This document shows positions 31,024 through 42,373 of a stretch of DNA of 64,000 nucleotides, piece by piece. The stretch's first letter is position 1, and each line of letters starts with the position of its first letter. This DNA is from Phytopythium helicoides (lineage: Eukaryota > Oomycota > Peronosporomycetes > Pythiales > Pythiaceae). Where the stretch lies: NCBI GenBank assembly GCA_024867545.1, contig JANFNE010000008.1, positions 372,001 to 436,000 of the forward strand, in the 5' to 3' direction. The notes under the pieces are model-generated. The model did not search any database, had not been told where the DNA came from, and saw only the letters and a list, made by a program, of their open reading frames with translations. The translations under genes and the position numbers were made by a program.

Positions 31024-31914
31024 GGCTGCAGCGAGTCTTGGGGGTCTTGCAGACGGACTGGACTGGACTTGGTGGGCTTGGTGCAGCGCCGAGAGCGCAA
31101 GTTGGAAAGTGAGCCCGGTGTTGCGGCTGTCTTGTAGCTGCTAGCGGTCGCCGAGACAGAAGAGAGCGAGAGGGCGAGGCGGAGCTGCCAAACTGAAGAG
31201 AGATCAAGGCGAGGACCTTCCGGTGCCGGAGGCCCGCGTACCAATCGACTGGCTCTGCTCCATCGAGCCCGATGGTCCGGCACGAGAGACAGGAGGGCCG
31301 CGCAGGGCTCAAGCTGCGTTTGACGGCCTGATGGCTCGCAGAGACGCGGCCGCCGCCGGTCACACGCGCCAACTTGTCGACTCGAGCCGTTCCGGCGCTG
31401 TGATAGGCTGCCAGCGGCTCGCGGCTCGGCAGTCGAGCACTTGCGCGCTGTATGATCGGCGGAGCTGCGGCGGGCACAAGTGACGCGGCGGAGCTCGTGG
31501 TCCTCAGGCAGGCACCGCTGTCGTCTACACTCTGCGCATCTCCAAATCCTCCATCACTTGATAGACCGCTGATATAATAATAGAACAATGTCTGATTGCC
31601 ATTATACTGATGTCATTCCTGAATCGTGACAATACATATCTGAAGAGGAGACCGAGCGCCAACCAACATACGGACCGGGTCTGTCTCATGTCACCCGGAG
31701 CTCCTCGTCTCTGGCTGGCCTTGGATCATCCCCGCGCCGCATGCAGCTCGCTGCGACGACACGCGGAGCTTCCGAAGCTTGAAAGCCAATCCAGAGGATT
31801 AGACGGCGAGACCGCGACTGTCACCCGCCGACCCAATCGTCGGCGAGGCCCGCACCACGTCGACGCACAACTAGATCCCGGCGGCCGTGCGCACGTCCCG
31901 CTCGACGCTCTCTG
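31024..31914. other. Intergenic region, no gene seen
   Basis: About 890 bp upstream of the transporter. Short frames on both strands are overlapping and lack domains. The region from 31550 is more AT-rich. It presumably holds the transporter promoter and the 3' end of the next gene. Confidence 0.4.
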
Positions 31915-33051
31915 CTAGAGATCGGCGGCATCGCGGCCGCGACGCTGCATGCTGGCCGTTGTGAGCTTGAGCATCTCCAGGAGCTGCTTGCGCTCGGCGG
32001 TGTCTGCGTCCATCTTCTGCTCCATCAGGCGCAACCGGCGCTCCTCCACGGCGACGCGTCGTTGCTCCAATGCCATGCGCTGCTCTTCCAGCAGGGCTCG
32101 GCGCTCCTCGAGCGCCAGCCACCGGTTCACGACCATGGGTGTCGACAAGGCCGACACCACGGAGCCTGGAGACTCGGCGCCCGCTTGGCTGTAGGGGCTC
32201 GCTCGATACACCTCGGCCGCAACTGGGTTAGCGTAGGCTGATATAGAGGGCGGGGTTGTGCCGACCGGAGGCGTCTGGAACACGGGGTGACTCCGCGAAG
32301 CAGTCACGGGCGTAGCCGATGAGGCGATGCCGGCAGCGAGGTGTTGGTCACCAGCTCCAGTGTCTCGTCTACCCCCGTTGCGGGTCCCGGCGGAAGTCCC
32401 CGCCAGCTCGTCCCCCAGCGCTCTCCTGGTGCTCGCAGGCCGCGCTGCAGCGGCCGACGCCACCGGCGTCTGCTGCATCAGAGCTGCGGACAGCTCGCCC
32501 AGCTCACCGTCCCGACTCCCCGCGTTTCGTCCTCCCAGGTCCCCCGCGAGCTCGTCCAGCACTCTCCTGGTGTTGACAGGGCGAGCAGCGGTCGGTCCCG
32601 CCGGTGCCTGCTGCACTGGAGCCGCCGGCAGGTCGCCCAGCTCGCTGTCGTCGCTCTCGCTGCTGTGGCCGCTGTCCGCGCTCCACGCCTGGTCCTGTAG
32701 CTGCTGCTGCTGCTCGTCGGCCGCGGCCTCCGGCGCCTGCGTGTCCGCCTGCTTGCGCGCGAACGCGTGCAGCGTGATCTGCTCCTTGATGCGGCGCGCG
32801 CGCGACGTGGCGTCCCGCCGGCCCATCTTGAGGAACTTGCGGCGCAGTGACTCGCTCGTGCGCGGCGCCAGCGGCACCTTGGCGTTGTACGCGCGCGCCA
32901 GCGCCTCCCAGTCGTCCGCCGAGCTCGGCAGCAGCGCGCGCGCCAGCCGCAGCAGCTGCTTCACCTCCTCGCGGTTGAACCCGGGGCCCCGCGCCGCGCG
33001 CCGGCCCGCCGGCGGCGTCGGCGCTGGAAGCGGCGCCGCTTCTCCCGCCAT
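31915..33051 (-). CDS. Trihelix/Myb-like DNA-binding protein of an oomycete-type family
   Basis: 378 residues from the ATG at 33051. Residues 20-90 form a three-helix Myb/trihelix-like unit (FNREEVKQLLRLARALLP, DDWEALARAYN, SLRRKFLKMGRR) followed by the basic region RARRIKEQI. This resembles domains repeated many times in oomycete genomes (DUF6818-like, from memory). The middle is Gln/Ala/Ser-rich with recurring RRxLDELAG-type phrases. The C-terminus is a coiled coil (LEERRALLEEQRMALEQRR). Probably a nuclear DNA-binding protein. A domesticated mobile-element origin is possible but not shown. Confidence 0.7.
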   Translation of the reverse strand: MAGEAAPLPAPTPPAGRRAARGPGFNREEVKQLLRLARALLPSSADDWEALARAYNAKVPLAPRTSESLRRKFLKMGRRDATSRARRIKEQITLHAFARKQADTQAPEAAADEQQQQLQDQAWSADSGHSSESDDSELGDLPAAPVQQAPAGPTAARPVNTRRVLDELAGDLGGRNAGSRDGELGELSAALMQQTPVASAAAARPASTRRALGDELAGTSAGTRNGGRRDTGAGDQHLAAGIASSATPVTASRSHPVFQTPPVGTTPPSISAYANPVAAEVYRASPYSQAGAESPGSVVSALSTPMVVNRWLALEERRALLEEQRMALEQRRVAVEERRLRLMEQKMDADTAERKQLLEMLKLTTASMQRRGRDAADL

Positions 33052-33228
33052 TTTCCCCACTGCGACGCGAAAATAACAATAATTTCAGGGCGATATCCCG
33101 AGGTCATGGAAGGTCATACACCTGCATGAGGCCGAGTGCTTACGTTTGCCGACACGATGGTCATTACGAGGATGAGAGCTTGTCTACATGGTAACGAGCA
33201 CACAGGCGTACATGAATTGAAATGCATA

Positions 33229-34263
33229 CTAGCGCTCGCGCCCTGCGGCCGGATGCTCTTTTTGAGCGAGAGCTGCATTTGCCGATTGGCTCCGTCCAGC
33301 CCAGGCTTCGGTTGGTAACGACTTTACCGACGATCCGTTGGAAGCCTGGAGGGGGAATTCTGAGCTTGGAGTTGACGGGAGTGGGCACGACAAGTTCCTG
33401 TTGATTGTTGCAGTCGCACCCATCGATGGCAGCGACGTCGCGAGCTGCAACAATCTTGGTTGCCGAGATGCATCGGTTCGTGTTGAGGTCCCGTCTTCTA
33501 CACGTCTCGTACCCTCAAGAAACTCAAAGAGGAAGGCCCTGATCTCGCTGCATCGAAGACGGGTCGTGAACTCTCTCTGCGACTCGAGAGCAGACAAGCG
33601 AGTCCCGTCAACGAACTCAACAGCTATCTTGTAGCTTCGCGTGTCGACGCTACCCGCGCGCTCTCCCGAGGCAATGACTCGGATGTTCGTGATGGAGCGA
33701 AGTTCATGTTCAATACGATGCTCGCTGTGCGGGAAGATCCATTTCGGCTTTGCAGAGCGTAGCACAAGCGTGCCAGACTCCTTGTTCATGATGAGGCTTT
33801 CGGTGCGTCCATTGATCGCGAAGCCGAGTGCGATAAGCCCCATGGCGACTGCGACAGAAAGTCGCCACCACCAGTCCACGCCACCTGATGTCACCACGAA
33901 GATGGCCGCCCCGAGAGCGATCACTACGCCCACCAGCCAGTATGCCCACGGATAATCATTTACACGGAGCTGAGAGCGTCAAGTGCGAATCACATTAGCA
34001 TCCATCCACGTCATTGAGCACACTGTGACCTCGCGCTTGGAGGCCAAGCCCAGATTGTGATTAAGCATACTGCTTACTCTCGGCCGAATGGAATGACGGC
34101 TTGTGCGGCCCGTGTTGGTCATTGAACGTCGAAACCTCTCGAGCTGGAGCTGGGTCAGTCTGCGCTCATGAGCCTTTTCTGGTTCGATTGCTTCCGTGTG
34201 CTCCAGCTCTTTGTTACACCCATCCGTGCTGCGCTGAACTGAAGGTTCCGCTGTCGGCATCAT
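33229..34263 (-). CDS. Two-pass membrane protein of unknown function
   Basis: Two exons (34078-34263 and 33229-33969) separated by a 108-bp intron with GTAAGC donor and CTCAG acceptor give 308 residues. Exon 1 encodes a hydrophilic N-terminus. Exon 2 begins with two adjacent membrane segments (YWLVGVVIALGAAIFVV and LSVAVAMGLIALGFAI). A beta-rich cytosolic region follows that could be PH-like (SGTLVLRSAKPKWIFP, YKIAVEFVDGTRLSAL), then a disordered Ser/Pro-rich tail. The layout of a membrane hairpin plus a PH-like sheet resembles several photosynthesis-like or lipid-linked membrane proteins, but I cannot assign a family. Confidence 0.65.
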
Positions 34264-34594
34264 GGTGTCAAACGTGCTGGAAGTGCAGCCAGTGGGCGCA
34301 TTGTTGTCGTCGCAGGCGCAGACTGCGAGCTCGCCAGGATTATGCGAAATTCAAGCATGCTGCATCTCGTCGAACGTGGTATCTTTGTGATAACAAGCGA
34401 CGCACCCAGGTGAGCCCAATACTAATTTTATCGGAGGAAAGCACCAGCAAAACGAAACGCCTGGCGAGTGCGAGCACGACGCTTTCTAGAGTTTCAAACA
34501 TCGCTCATGAGCACACGTCGGTTTGTAAGGGATGGCATCTATCATCGATTGACTCCTCCAAATGTTAACGCCATAGTTGCCAACCTTCGCTACT
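34264..34594. other. Intergenic region, no gene seen
   Basis: 331 bp upstream of the membrane-protein gene. A plus-strand frame through 34101-34568 overlaps its first exon and has no supporting features. Confidence 0.4.
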
Positions 34595-35047
34595 TCACTC
34601 CACGATCAACTGGATCTCCGTCACGAACGACTCCTCGCTCGCGTCCTCGGGGTCCATGCTCAGATACACCTCGCGAAACGGACCCAGGGGACGAAGCTTT
34701 TCGGCCGCCGCCCACTTCATGAACTGAGCGTACGTTCCATGCAGCTGCGTGAATGGGCCGAAGTGCGTAATGGCGGCAACGCGCGGCTGGGCTGGGAGAT
34801 GAAGGGCACGTACGCCTTCAGGTAGCTTGTCGGGTACAACGGCGTCGTCGGCAATCGGTAGACACACTTCCATATCCACGTCCTTCTCTTTGAAACCGAT
34901 GTCGTAGTAGGCCGTGAAGCATGGAGCAGCCATTGGCACACCGGCTGACATGACAACCGGCCACAACTCCTTCTGAGCGCGGTAATTCTCCATTACTTTG
35001 CGCAGCGCGAGGACGCGAATCGCCTCGACACTTTTGATCACGGGCAT
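34595..35047 (-). CDS. GyrI-like / AraC effector-binding domain protein
   Basis: A compact 150-residue protein starting MPVIKSVEAIRVLALRK. It consists of one GyrI-like small-molecule-binding (SHS2) domain. The HFGPFTQLHGTYAQFMKW helix and the terminal REVYLSMDPEDASEES plus FVTEIQLIV strand are the diagnostic features. In bacteria this domain is found free or fused to AraC/MerR regulators, binds small ligands, and is related to eukaryotic SOUL haem proteins. No DNA-binding domain is present here. The frame is open 20 residues further upstream after an acceptor-like GTTTGCAG, so an upstream exon cannot be excluded. Confidence 0.75.
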   Translation of the reverse strand: MPVIKSVEAIRVLALRKVMENYRAQKELWPVVMSAGVPMAAPCFTAYYDIGFKEKDVDMEVCLPIADDAVVPDKLPEGVRALHLPAQPRVAAITHFGPFTQLHGTYAQFMKWAAAEKLRPLGPFREVYLSMDPEDASEESFVTEIQLIVE

Positions 35048-35885
35048 GGCTTGATTGGTGGTGGAGGATGGAGACTTGTGGGGTTGGAAGCCAATTGAGT
35101 ACTGCAAACCTGTTGACCTTGGGAACCGGATGTGGTCATTGCTGCTTCAGTGGCGAAAGTTGATGCCGTTGCAGCAGAAATGTTCAGTTGGTGATGGTTG
35201 TTGATGCCGAGTTGAAGCAGAGTGTGTGCACTGTGCTGCCATTCTTCCCACGCGGTGGCGATAGCTTGGCTTTCCTAGGACGATTTATGATAGATAGTAA
35301 AGGGAGCCAATTTTCGTCTCGGAGTCCTGTCGGCGGGGACTTTGAAGCAGCGGCAGCAGCAGCAGCAGCAGCAGAGGCAGTAGTAGGTTTCCTGAAGGCG
35401 CTATAAACCCAAGGGAACTTTGATTCTTTCGGTATGCGAGCCACGCTGCAGTGGAAACAGCTTGTCGCCGATTCCAACAACGACTACTTGTCTGCTGCTG
35501 GGCTGTCGAGCAGACAATAGCTTTCGCACCTCGATAATTTTCATAGGAAAGCCACTTTCGGAAAGCGAGCGCAAGGGATCGTAGTCAAGTGTGCTCAGTG
35601 TGTTTGGTGAGACGAGCTTGCTGCTGTGTTCGAGCGCTGTCCCCTTAAGCAGCCCATGCATTCCTCGAAGTCTTCTACCTGCGTCTTGCCAATCCCATCC
35701 CACCCACATAGCAAAAAACTAAATTCACCTGGTGTTCCTGCATGTTCGTGCCGCACCAATCGCAACGCGCGTCGACCAACACTCACCCGCATGTCAAATC
35801 GGCCGTCCATCCAGCCATTCCCAGACCAGACCGGCAGCTCGCCGCCAAGCTGCCGCAGCTCACGACGCCGCGCGCTCCTCGGCTC
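35048..35885. other. Intergenic region with CAG repeat
   Basis: About 840 bp between divergent starts. It holds a GCAGCA microsatellite at about 35348-35378. A minus-strand frame at 35401-35709 (VVVVGIGDKLFPLQ near its end) has a protein-like stretch but no start context or homology I can support. Confidence 0.45.
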
Positions 35886-37011
35886 ATGGCGCGGCTGCTG
35901 GCGCCCGACGCCTCCGGGCTGGCGCTCGCGGGCGAGCAGCTGCGCGCCGGCCGGCTGGTCGCGTTCCCCACCGAGACGGTCTACGGTCTTGGCGCCAACG
36001 CGCTGGACCCGGCCGCCGTGCTGTCCATCTTCGCGGCCAAGGGCCGGCCGCTCACGGACCCGCTGATCGTGCACGCGCCCTTCGCCCGAGGCTGCGGCTG
36101 CCCTCGTGGACCTCTCGCCTGCTGGACGCCGCGTCTTCGAGTGCCTCGGCCGCGCCTTCTGGCCCGGGCCGCTCACGCTCATCGCCAAGGCCGTGCCCGC
36201 GCTGCCGCTCACCGTCACGGCGCAGACAGGATTCGTCGGGCTGCGCGTGCCGGCGCACCCCATCGCCCAGCAGCTGCTCAGAGAGGCCAAGGTGCCCGTC
36301 GCGGCGCCCAGCGCCAACCGCTTCGGACACGTCTCGCCCACATCGGCGGCGCACGTCATGGACGACCTCGGCGCCTGCGGACACCTCTCGGTCATCGACG
36401 ACGCCGACGCAGAGATCGAGACGTGCCAGGTCGGCATTGAGTCCACGGTCGCCAAGGTCGTGCCCGAGGCGAGACAGCTTGTCGTCTTCCGCCGCGGAGG
36501 CATCTCGGAGCGAGCGCTGCAGCGAGTGCTGGACGAGAACGTCGAGCTGCTGGGCGGACACTACGCCGTCGTGGCCGTGCAGCCGCCCAAGCGCACGTCC
36601 GAGAGCGACGCTGAGACCGTCGACGAGTCCGAGGGAGAGAACCAGCAGGCGCCAGGACAGCTCCTCACGCACTACGCGCCAGACGTCGACACGTACCTCA
36701 TCCAGGCGGACGCCGACGAGGAGATGCACGTCTCGCTCGACGACGCCAAGAGCTGGGTCGTGATCGACGTCGGAGGCAAGCTCGCCAAGCTCCAATACAA
36801 GGTGAAGGCGTACCAGGACCTGTCGACGTCGGGCGACGTGGCCGAGGCATCCAACCGCATCTTTGACGCGCTTCGGTGGGCCGAAAGCATCCCCAACGCC
36901 ACTCGCGTGCTGGTTGCTGACGTCAAGACTGTGAATCACGAGCACGCGGCTGCCCTGCACGACCGCATGTTCCGCGCCGCGTCGGGCAAGTGCCGAGTGC
37001 TGCGTCTATAG
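35886..37011 (+). CDS. SUA5: Threonylcarbamoyl-AMP synthase, SUA5/YrdC type, one frame break
   Basis: SUA5 makes threonylcarbamoyl-AMP from Thr, bicarbonate and ATP for the t6A modification of ANN-decoding tRNAs. The YrdC domain has [13 protein letters not shown] near the start, then the substrate-site motifs [14 protein letters not shown] [13 protein letters not shown] and [16 protein letters not shown]. The C-terminal SUA5 domain begins at GQLLTHYAP and ends at the stop codon at 37011. About 374 codons, a normal size. One extra base at 36084 shifts the frame between HAPF and [12 protein letters not shown], and otherwise the protein is complete. I treat this as a probable sequence error in a functional gene. 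Confidence 0.9.
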
Positions 37012-37116
37012 ATCCTGGGAGCCTTTTTGCAGCATCATGATTTCGCTGGGAGTCTCCCTCTCTGCACGATTTTATTTGTCTCAATCGAGTTGCATTTGAC
37101 ATAGCAACCTTTGTTC

Positions 37117-39380
37117 ATGGCTGATGCTATTCCTGGAGGTATCATTGTTCCGCCAAGCGCTGGCGGCTCTTGCTTGCAACAAGGACGCGAGCGGACACGG
37201 AGGATCGTCACCAGTCTTGCTGTTGTCATGACCATGGAGACGCGGCTTCAGCTTCGACAGCGTCTACTTCGGATCGGAGATCAGTCGCCGTCAAGTGCAA
37301 ACGTTCGATCCGCTGCCCCTGTCAATTCAACTGTCGATCAGCCAAACGACCGCGAAAATGAAGAAGAGGACGATGATGCAAGCGAAGAGGGAGACGATGG
37401 CGAGGAAGAGGAAGAAGACGAGGGCGATGACTGCTCCGTGGGGACGACTGACTCGGCGTCGTCGCGTGCTTCTCGAGTAACTGGGGGAAACAAGAGCGTC
37501 ACAGCGTCCTCAGACGTGGTGAAACTATTATTTAGTTCGAGCAACCCTCTCGGGCGACACCCCACAGTTTGCTTCGACTACCCGTCATTTCTGAATACCG
37601 CACGAATGTATCCTACGCCCAGCATGGACGCGAACAACTCGGACATGAGCGGGGCTATTGTGACCGTGAGTGCTCGAGACCTTCCGCTATACTTCAAGAC
37701 ACACTGGGAGCGGAACTGTGTCAAGAATGCATTTGCTGCGGCCGGATTTTCTCGCACGAAAAAGAAGTGGGTTGAGTGGCATGTGGCTTGGGCCAAGCAT
37801 ATCCCAAAAGAGAATTTCAAGCTGTTCAGAGGCGGTGGAGAAGCGCCGTACTGCGAGATGCAAGTGTTCAACCACTTTCCTGATCCTTGGGTGCTCGGAC
37901 GGAAGGACAGGTTGCTGAAAACCCTAGCAGGCTACAGGCGCCGATTCGGTGCAGAGTTGTATGGCTTTTTTCCAGAAGGGTTTAACATTCCGGGCGATTT
38001 GGACGCCCTTACGCGTGCTATTGAGCGGGATCGCGCATCGTCTACAGCATCGGGACTGTCTGCTTGGATTATAAAGCCTCCCGCATCATCATGTGGACGC
38101 GGTATCCGGGTCGTAGCAGCAAAAAATGTTGATAAGCTGCTTGCTGACTTGAAACGCGACTACTGGAAAACCCTAGGAAACCCAAGAAATCTAGAAAGCT
38201 AGCGAAAAAGACGGCTACTCCAGAGCAATCAGATGTGTCAAAGCGCAAGACAAGGCAATATGTCGTGCAGCGGTACCTTGACAACCCTTTGCTCATGGGT
38301 GGCTTCAAATTTGATCTCCGGTTGTACGTGGTTGTCACAAGTGTCGATCCGCTTCGAATTTACCTTTTCGAAGAGGGAATCACTCGATTCTGCACAGCAA
38401 AATACTCGCTCGGTAGCACCTCAAACCGGTTTGGACACCTCACAAACTATTCAGTCAACAAAAAGAACTCTGCATTTGTCGAGAACGAGAATGCTCTCCA
38501 GGAAAATATTGGGAGTAAGTGGAGTCTCTCAGCACTAATTGAGCACCTCGTGGCAGAAAAGGTGGTGCAAGACCCTGAAATCTTACATGCGCGCATCCGA
38601 GACGTGATTTGTAAAACTATTATCGCTGCCGAGGCCCACCTCACACCATTGCACCACCAGTTCGTCAAAAAGTCTCAGAATCTCAAGTGCTTCGAACTGT
38701 TCGGTTTTGATCTCATGCTGGACGCGGACCTAAATGTGTGGCTGATCGAGGTGAACGTGTCACCGTCGCTCATGGGCGGTTCTCCCCTAGACAAGCGTGT
38801 CAAGGGTCTACTCTTGAGTGATATCTTCCATCTTGTCGGTCTTCAAATCCCGGTTTCGAGGATTCCTGCAAGCAAGCTTCCACCAGACTTGTCAACTCCA
38901 ACAGCAACCGCATCAGAAGTAGACAATGGGGGTGATACTAGTGCCCGTAGGCGTTCTATTGCTGACTCCATGCGAGCTAGCAATCGATTCTCTACTAGCA
39001 AGGCACTCCACGAACTCGCGCTAGATCCCAACGTGAAAGCCTTTGAAGCTAAGCACCTGGAATGGTTCGGTCCGAGTGATTGGGATATCCTTGACACAAT
39101 GGATGATGAAATGCTTCGTGCGGGGAATTTTGAGCGCATCTTTCCGAACTCAAAGCACCCTGATGAGACTGCGAGGCATTCGACCCTGTTTACGTGTCAG
39201 CGATACGCAAACGCTTTATGCAGCAAATGGATTCAAACGCCAGTATCAATTCGAGCACGAAGGCGAACGCTCCTCGACAGCAGAAAGGACACTAGCAAGA
39301 AGGAGCCTAGCAGCTCGTCTTTGCGTAGCTTGCCAGGTTCAGCGCGATCTTCGTCATCACGCAAGATCATCTCAACTTAG
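37117..39380 (+). CDS. TTLL: Tubulin polyglutamylase, TTLL4/5-like, one frame break
   Basis: A tubulin-tyrosine-ligase-like enzyme that adds glutamates to tubulin tails, expected on flagellar and cytoplasmic microtubules. After an acidic N-terminus come KHIPKENFKLFRGGGEAPYC, the ATP-grasp motif WIIKPPASSCGRGI, RYLDNPLLMGGFKFDLRLYV, LTNYSVNKKN and the metal site FGFDLMLDADLNVWLIEVN. A single missing base near 38167-38170 breaks the frame between RDYW and PRKPKKSRK. The site is the A run in GGAAAACCCT, where one more A would give W-K-N-P-R-K. The C-terminal 70 residues are basic and disordered. The ATG at 37117 follows a non-ATG extension, and a start at 37228 is also possible. Confidence 0.85.
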
Positions 39381-39452
39381 TATACCTGTACCCTTCGGTA
39401 GCGAGCAAATACGAATCAAAACGCACGGAATGTGGATGATTGAACATGTGAT

Positions 39453-42184
39453 TCAGTGCGCAGAAAATGCCCTTCGCTGCGTTGTAGATCTATCTGGGCT
39501 GGAGGACTTGAGTCCATCAGCATGGTTCTTGTCGGCGATAAGGATTTCGCTAATCGGATAAATAACCGATCCACCTCCTCCCCTCTCGTTGAAATCACCT
39601 GTCTCCGTCATTGCCATCGCCATTTCAATAGACGGAGGCTGCACAGACTCCATAATGGCGGAAAGAGTCGACCCTGGTGGATCTCGAGGCCCCAACACGA
39701 TTTTCTGTTTGCATTCGCATCGCAGATCAGTTAGAAAATATGATAATTGATGAATGCATCCCTCATGAGTACGTACCGCAACCTCTCGGGTCGAGAACAT
39801 GTTACTACGTCTACCATTGCGTCCATTCTGGGTGTGGAAGCACTCTTCTGGAGTTCCGTTGATGTGCGCACTATGCTTGACCTTGAGGGCCATTGCTACC
39901 TCGGTCATCTTCTTCTGAAGAGCCTCGAGCATTACTGATGATGGTAGCTCACTCATGACAATAGGTCGCGTCCCCGAACCTACTCCTCCCGGTCCAGAAG
40001 TAAGCAAGTTCCCAGACGAGCCCATTGCTGACAGCAGTGACGATGACGAAGGGGTGGAAGGCAGCGACCTCTTTGTTTGCAGCGTTGGCAGAATCGAGGC
40101 AAGCATACTTTCCGCTTGAAGAATCTCGAGACAGCGCATCATGACAACACGAAGTTGCGCATGCTCTTGATTTCGTGCCTCTCGCATTTCATTGTACGAA
40201 GCAATTCGAGCCTCCATGGCGTGAACCTTGTGCTGTAACGCTAGTTCTGCGGTTGCAGACATCTGCATACTACCACGAATGGTTGCATGCCGAGCAGCTC
40301 TTTCGTTTGAAATTGTATCTTGCTCCTTCTGAAGAGCTGCAAGCTCATCCTTCATTGCGAGACTCGCTCGATACTTGGCAAGAAGTTGCTCTTCGGTCGC
40401 ACAAAAAGCAGCTGCAAACTCTGACGGGCCTGTAGAGCACCTGAGAGACTCTCGTACTTTATCAAACGCAGACTAAAGAAGCGATGTCAGCCTATCGATC
40501 AGTCTTGTAACGAGATGCGACAATGACATGAACGTACAATGTAATCAATGGGCTGACTTCTATGCAGCATATCTTTCTTCGACCCGGATCTTGGATGTGG
40601 AAACGTGGAGCTAGATGTTGATATTGGAGGTGGATCATCCAGCAATACTGGTGGAGGGCCTTTGCTAGGGCTGGAGGGTGGGCGTACACTAGCAGCAACA
40701 TTCATGAGGCGCTCAACATTTACGACTACAGCTTCCTCGGGTGGCAGGGCCAGCTTTCGCTCTTCTCGCTCTTGCTCAGCCTGGCGCTCAAGAGACGTAA
40801 GTTCCTCCGACAGAGCGTTGCGAATTGCCTTTGTTGCGTGAATCTTGTCTTCTATTGCTGCGTTGGAGCGTTGCACGTCGTCGATGTCAGTTTCAAGCTT
40901 CCGTCGCACAGTCTTTAGCGAGAGCAGCTCTCGCCTGACTCGATCAACAGCTGTCTTCACTTGCTGCTGTGATGTTACGAGCTTCATGAACTCCTCTTCG
41001 GCTTTGGCAAGTCGCTGCTGCATAATCGCAGCGCAATGTGCGACTGCAACATCGTTTTCATGGACTGCGTTCACTCCACGAAGCTTTCGCCGGACATTTG
41101 CTATCTCATCGTCAAGTCTGGACTTCTCGGTAGTTAGTTCTGCAAGTTGCTCCTTCATAACTCGAATTTGTGCGACAAAGGCTGCATCACTTTCGAGAAG
41201 ATGTTCGACGGTCGTCTTTGGCCCGCCTGATGCTGTGGGTGGCCCTGTTTTTGCTTTTAGATCATTGGTTTTGATGGAGTGTCTGGTGGGAAGCGAATTG
41301 TCGGTGTTGCTTGCTAGTGGTGAGGGAGTGACCTCGGTCACACTCCTGCTGCGGTGACGAGTAGCTCCACTCGCCTTTTCAGATACAGCGGGCAGGAACG
41401 TGGTGTCGAGATCAGACAGGTTCTCCCTACTACTTGGGGTTGCTACTGAAGGCTTTCTCACAATCGTCATTGTACTATGGCTCCGTCCTAGGTTTTTGAG
41501 AGCTGCAACCCGCGTGGTAGTAGTCGATGGAGGGAGTTGTAGACGACCTGCTACTGGAACAGATATAGAGGCGACAGGTACTTCAGCAAATGTGTCGATG
41601 TCGTGTTCGTCAGGTGAAGTAGATGGTAGGCGGGTGAACTCTTTCTCCTCCTCTAGCTCTTTTATGAGCTCTTCTCGATCCTCCTGGTGCTTCGTTCGCT
41701 CTTCTTCGCCATCGTCAGTCTGACTTGTATCACTATTTCCTCCAAGTGTTCCCATCGCTTGCATTCGCTCGGAAACGCCTAAATCTGGGGTCGTCGCACT
41801 GGTGCGCAGCATGAAAATCGACTTTGATCCGTACGGGGGAAGTGCTCGCCACATAGCTTCGTGGTCGTGACTGGCACTTGCTGAAGTTGGCTCGGCATCG
41901 GGTAGAGATGGAGGTCTTTTGCGACGGAGATGCCGTGATGGCTGGTTGACAGGTGCCTTATTTGACGTCACATGCACAACGTACTGCGTCGGATTATCAT
42001 GTTGCCGCTCGATGCGCGCAATGACACCCGTTTGCTGGAGTAGCTCAAGCGATTTTTTGTTTCCAAGCAAATACTCGCGGCGCTTACCGAGGTGTTCATC
42101 TAGTAGCGCATTGTACTCGGGAATGCCATCTGATGACAAAAATCGAGTCGAGAAAGGCTTTTCGGGGCTTCTCTGCTGCGGCAT
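39453..42184 (-). CDS. Large coiled-coil protein, unknown function
   Basis: Three exons (40538-42184, 39777-40472, 39453-39704) with introns of 65 and 72 bp give 864 residues. The ATG at 42184 (MPQQRSPEKPFSTRF) follows an acceptor-like CTGCAG, so an untranslated upstream exon is likely. An N-terminal ordered segment (LLDEHLGKRREYLLGNKKSL) is followed by a long disordered Ser/Thr stretch. A coiled coil of about 250 residues then runs across the first splice junction. The second intron is in frame, so it could be retained. Its position convergent with the TTLL gene (72 bp between stops) is suggestive of a cytoskeletal or flagellar link only by proximity. Confidence 0.7.
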
Positions 42185-42373
42185 TCCGATCCTCGCGTCT
42201 CGAAACCTGCAGACAATCCAAACAGGAAGATTCCTCAACGAGATCGGTCCCCAATGGTTCGAGGCATCAGCTAGAGCCCGAACGCCATGAATCACCCCTC
42301 AACAGCCCAAAAATGGTGGGGAGTAGGAATGGAATGAGTCTATTCTCGGGTCTGTACTCCATATCCTCTGTGT

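Noticed and set aside
35184..35480. 98-codon minus-strand frame across the CAG repeat
   Set aside because: Its only notable feature is the polyalanine produced by the repeat. No homology or start context supports it.
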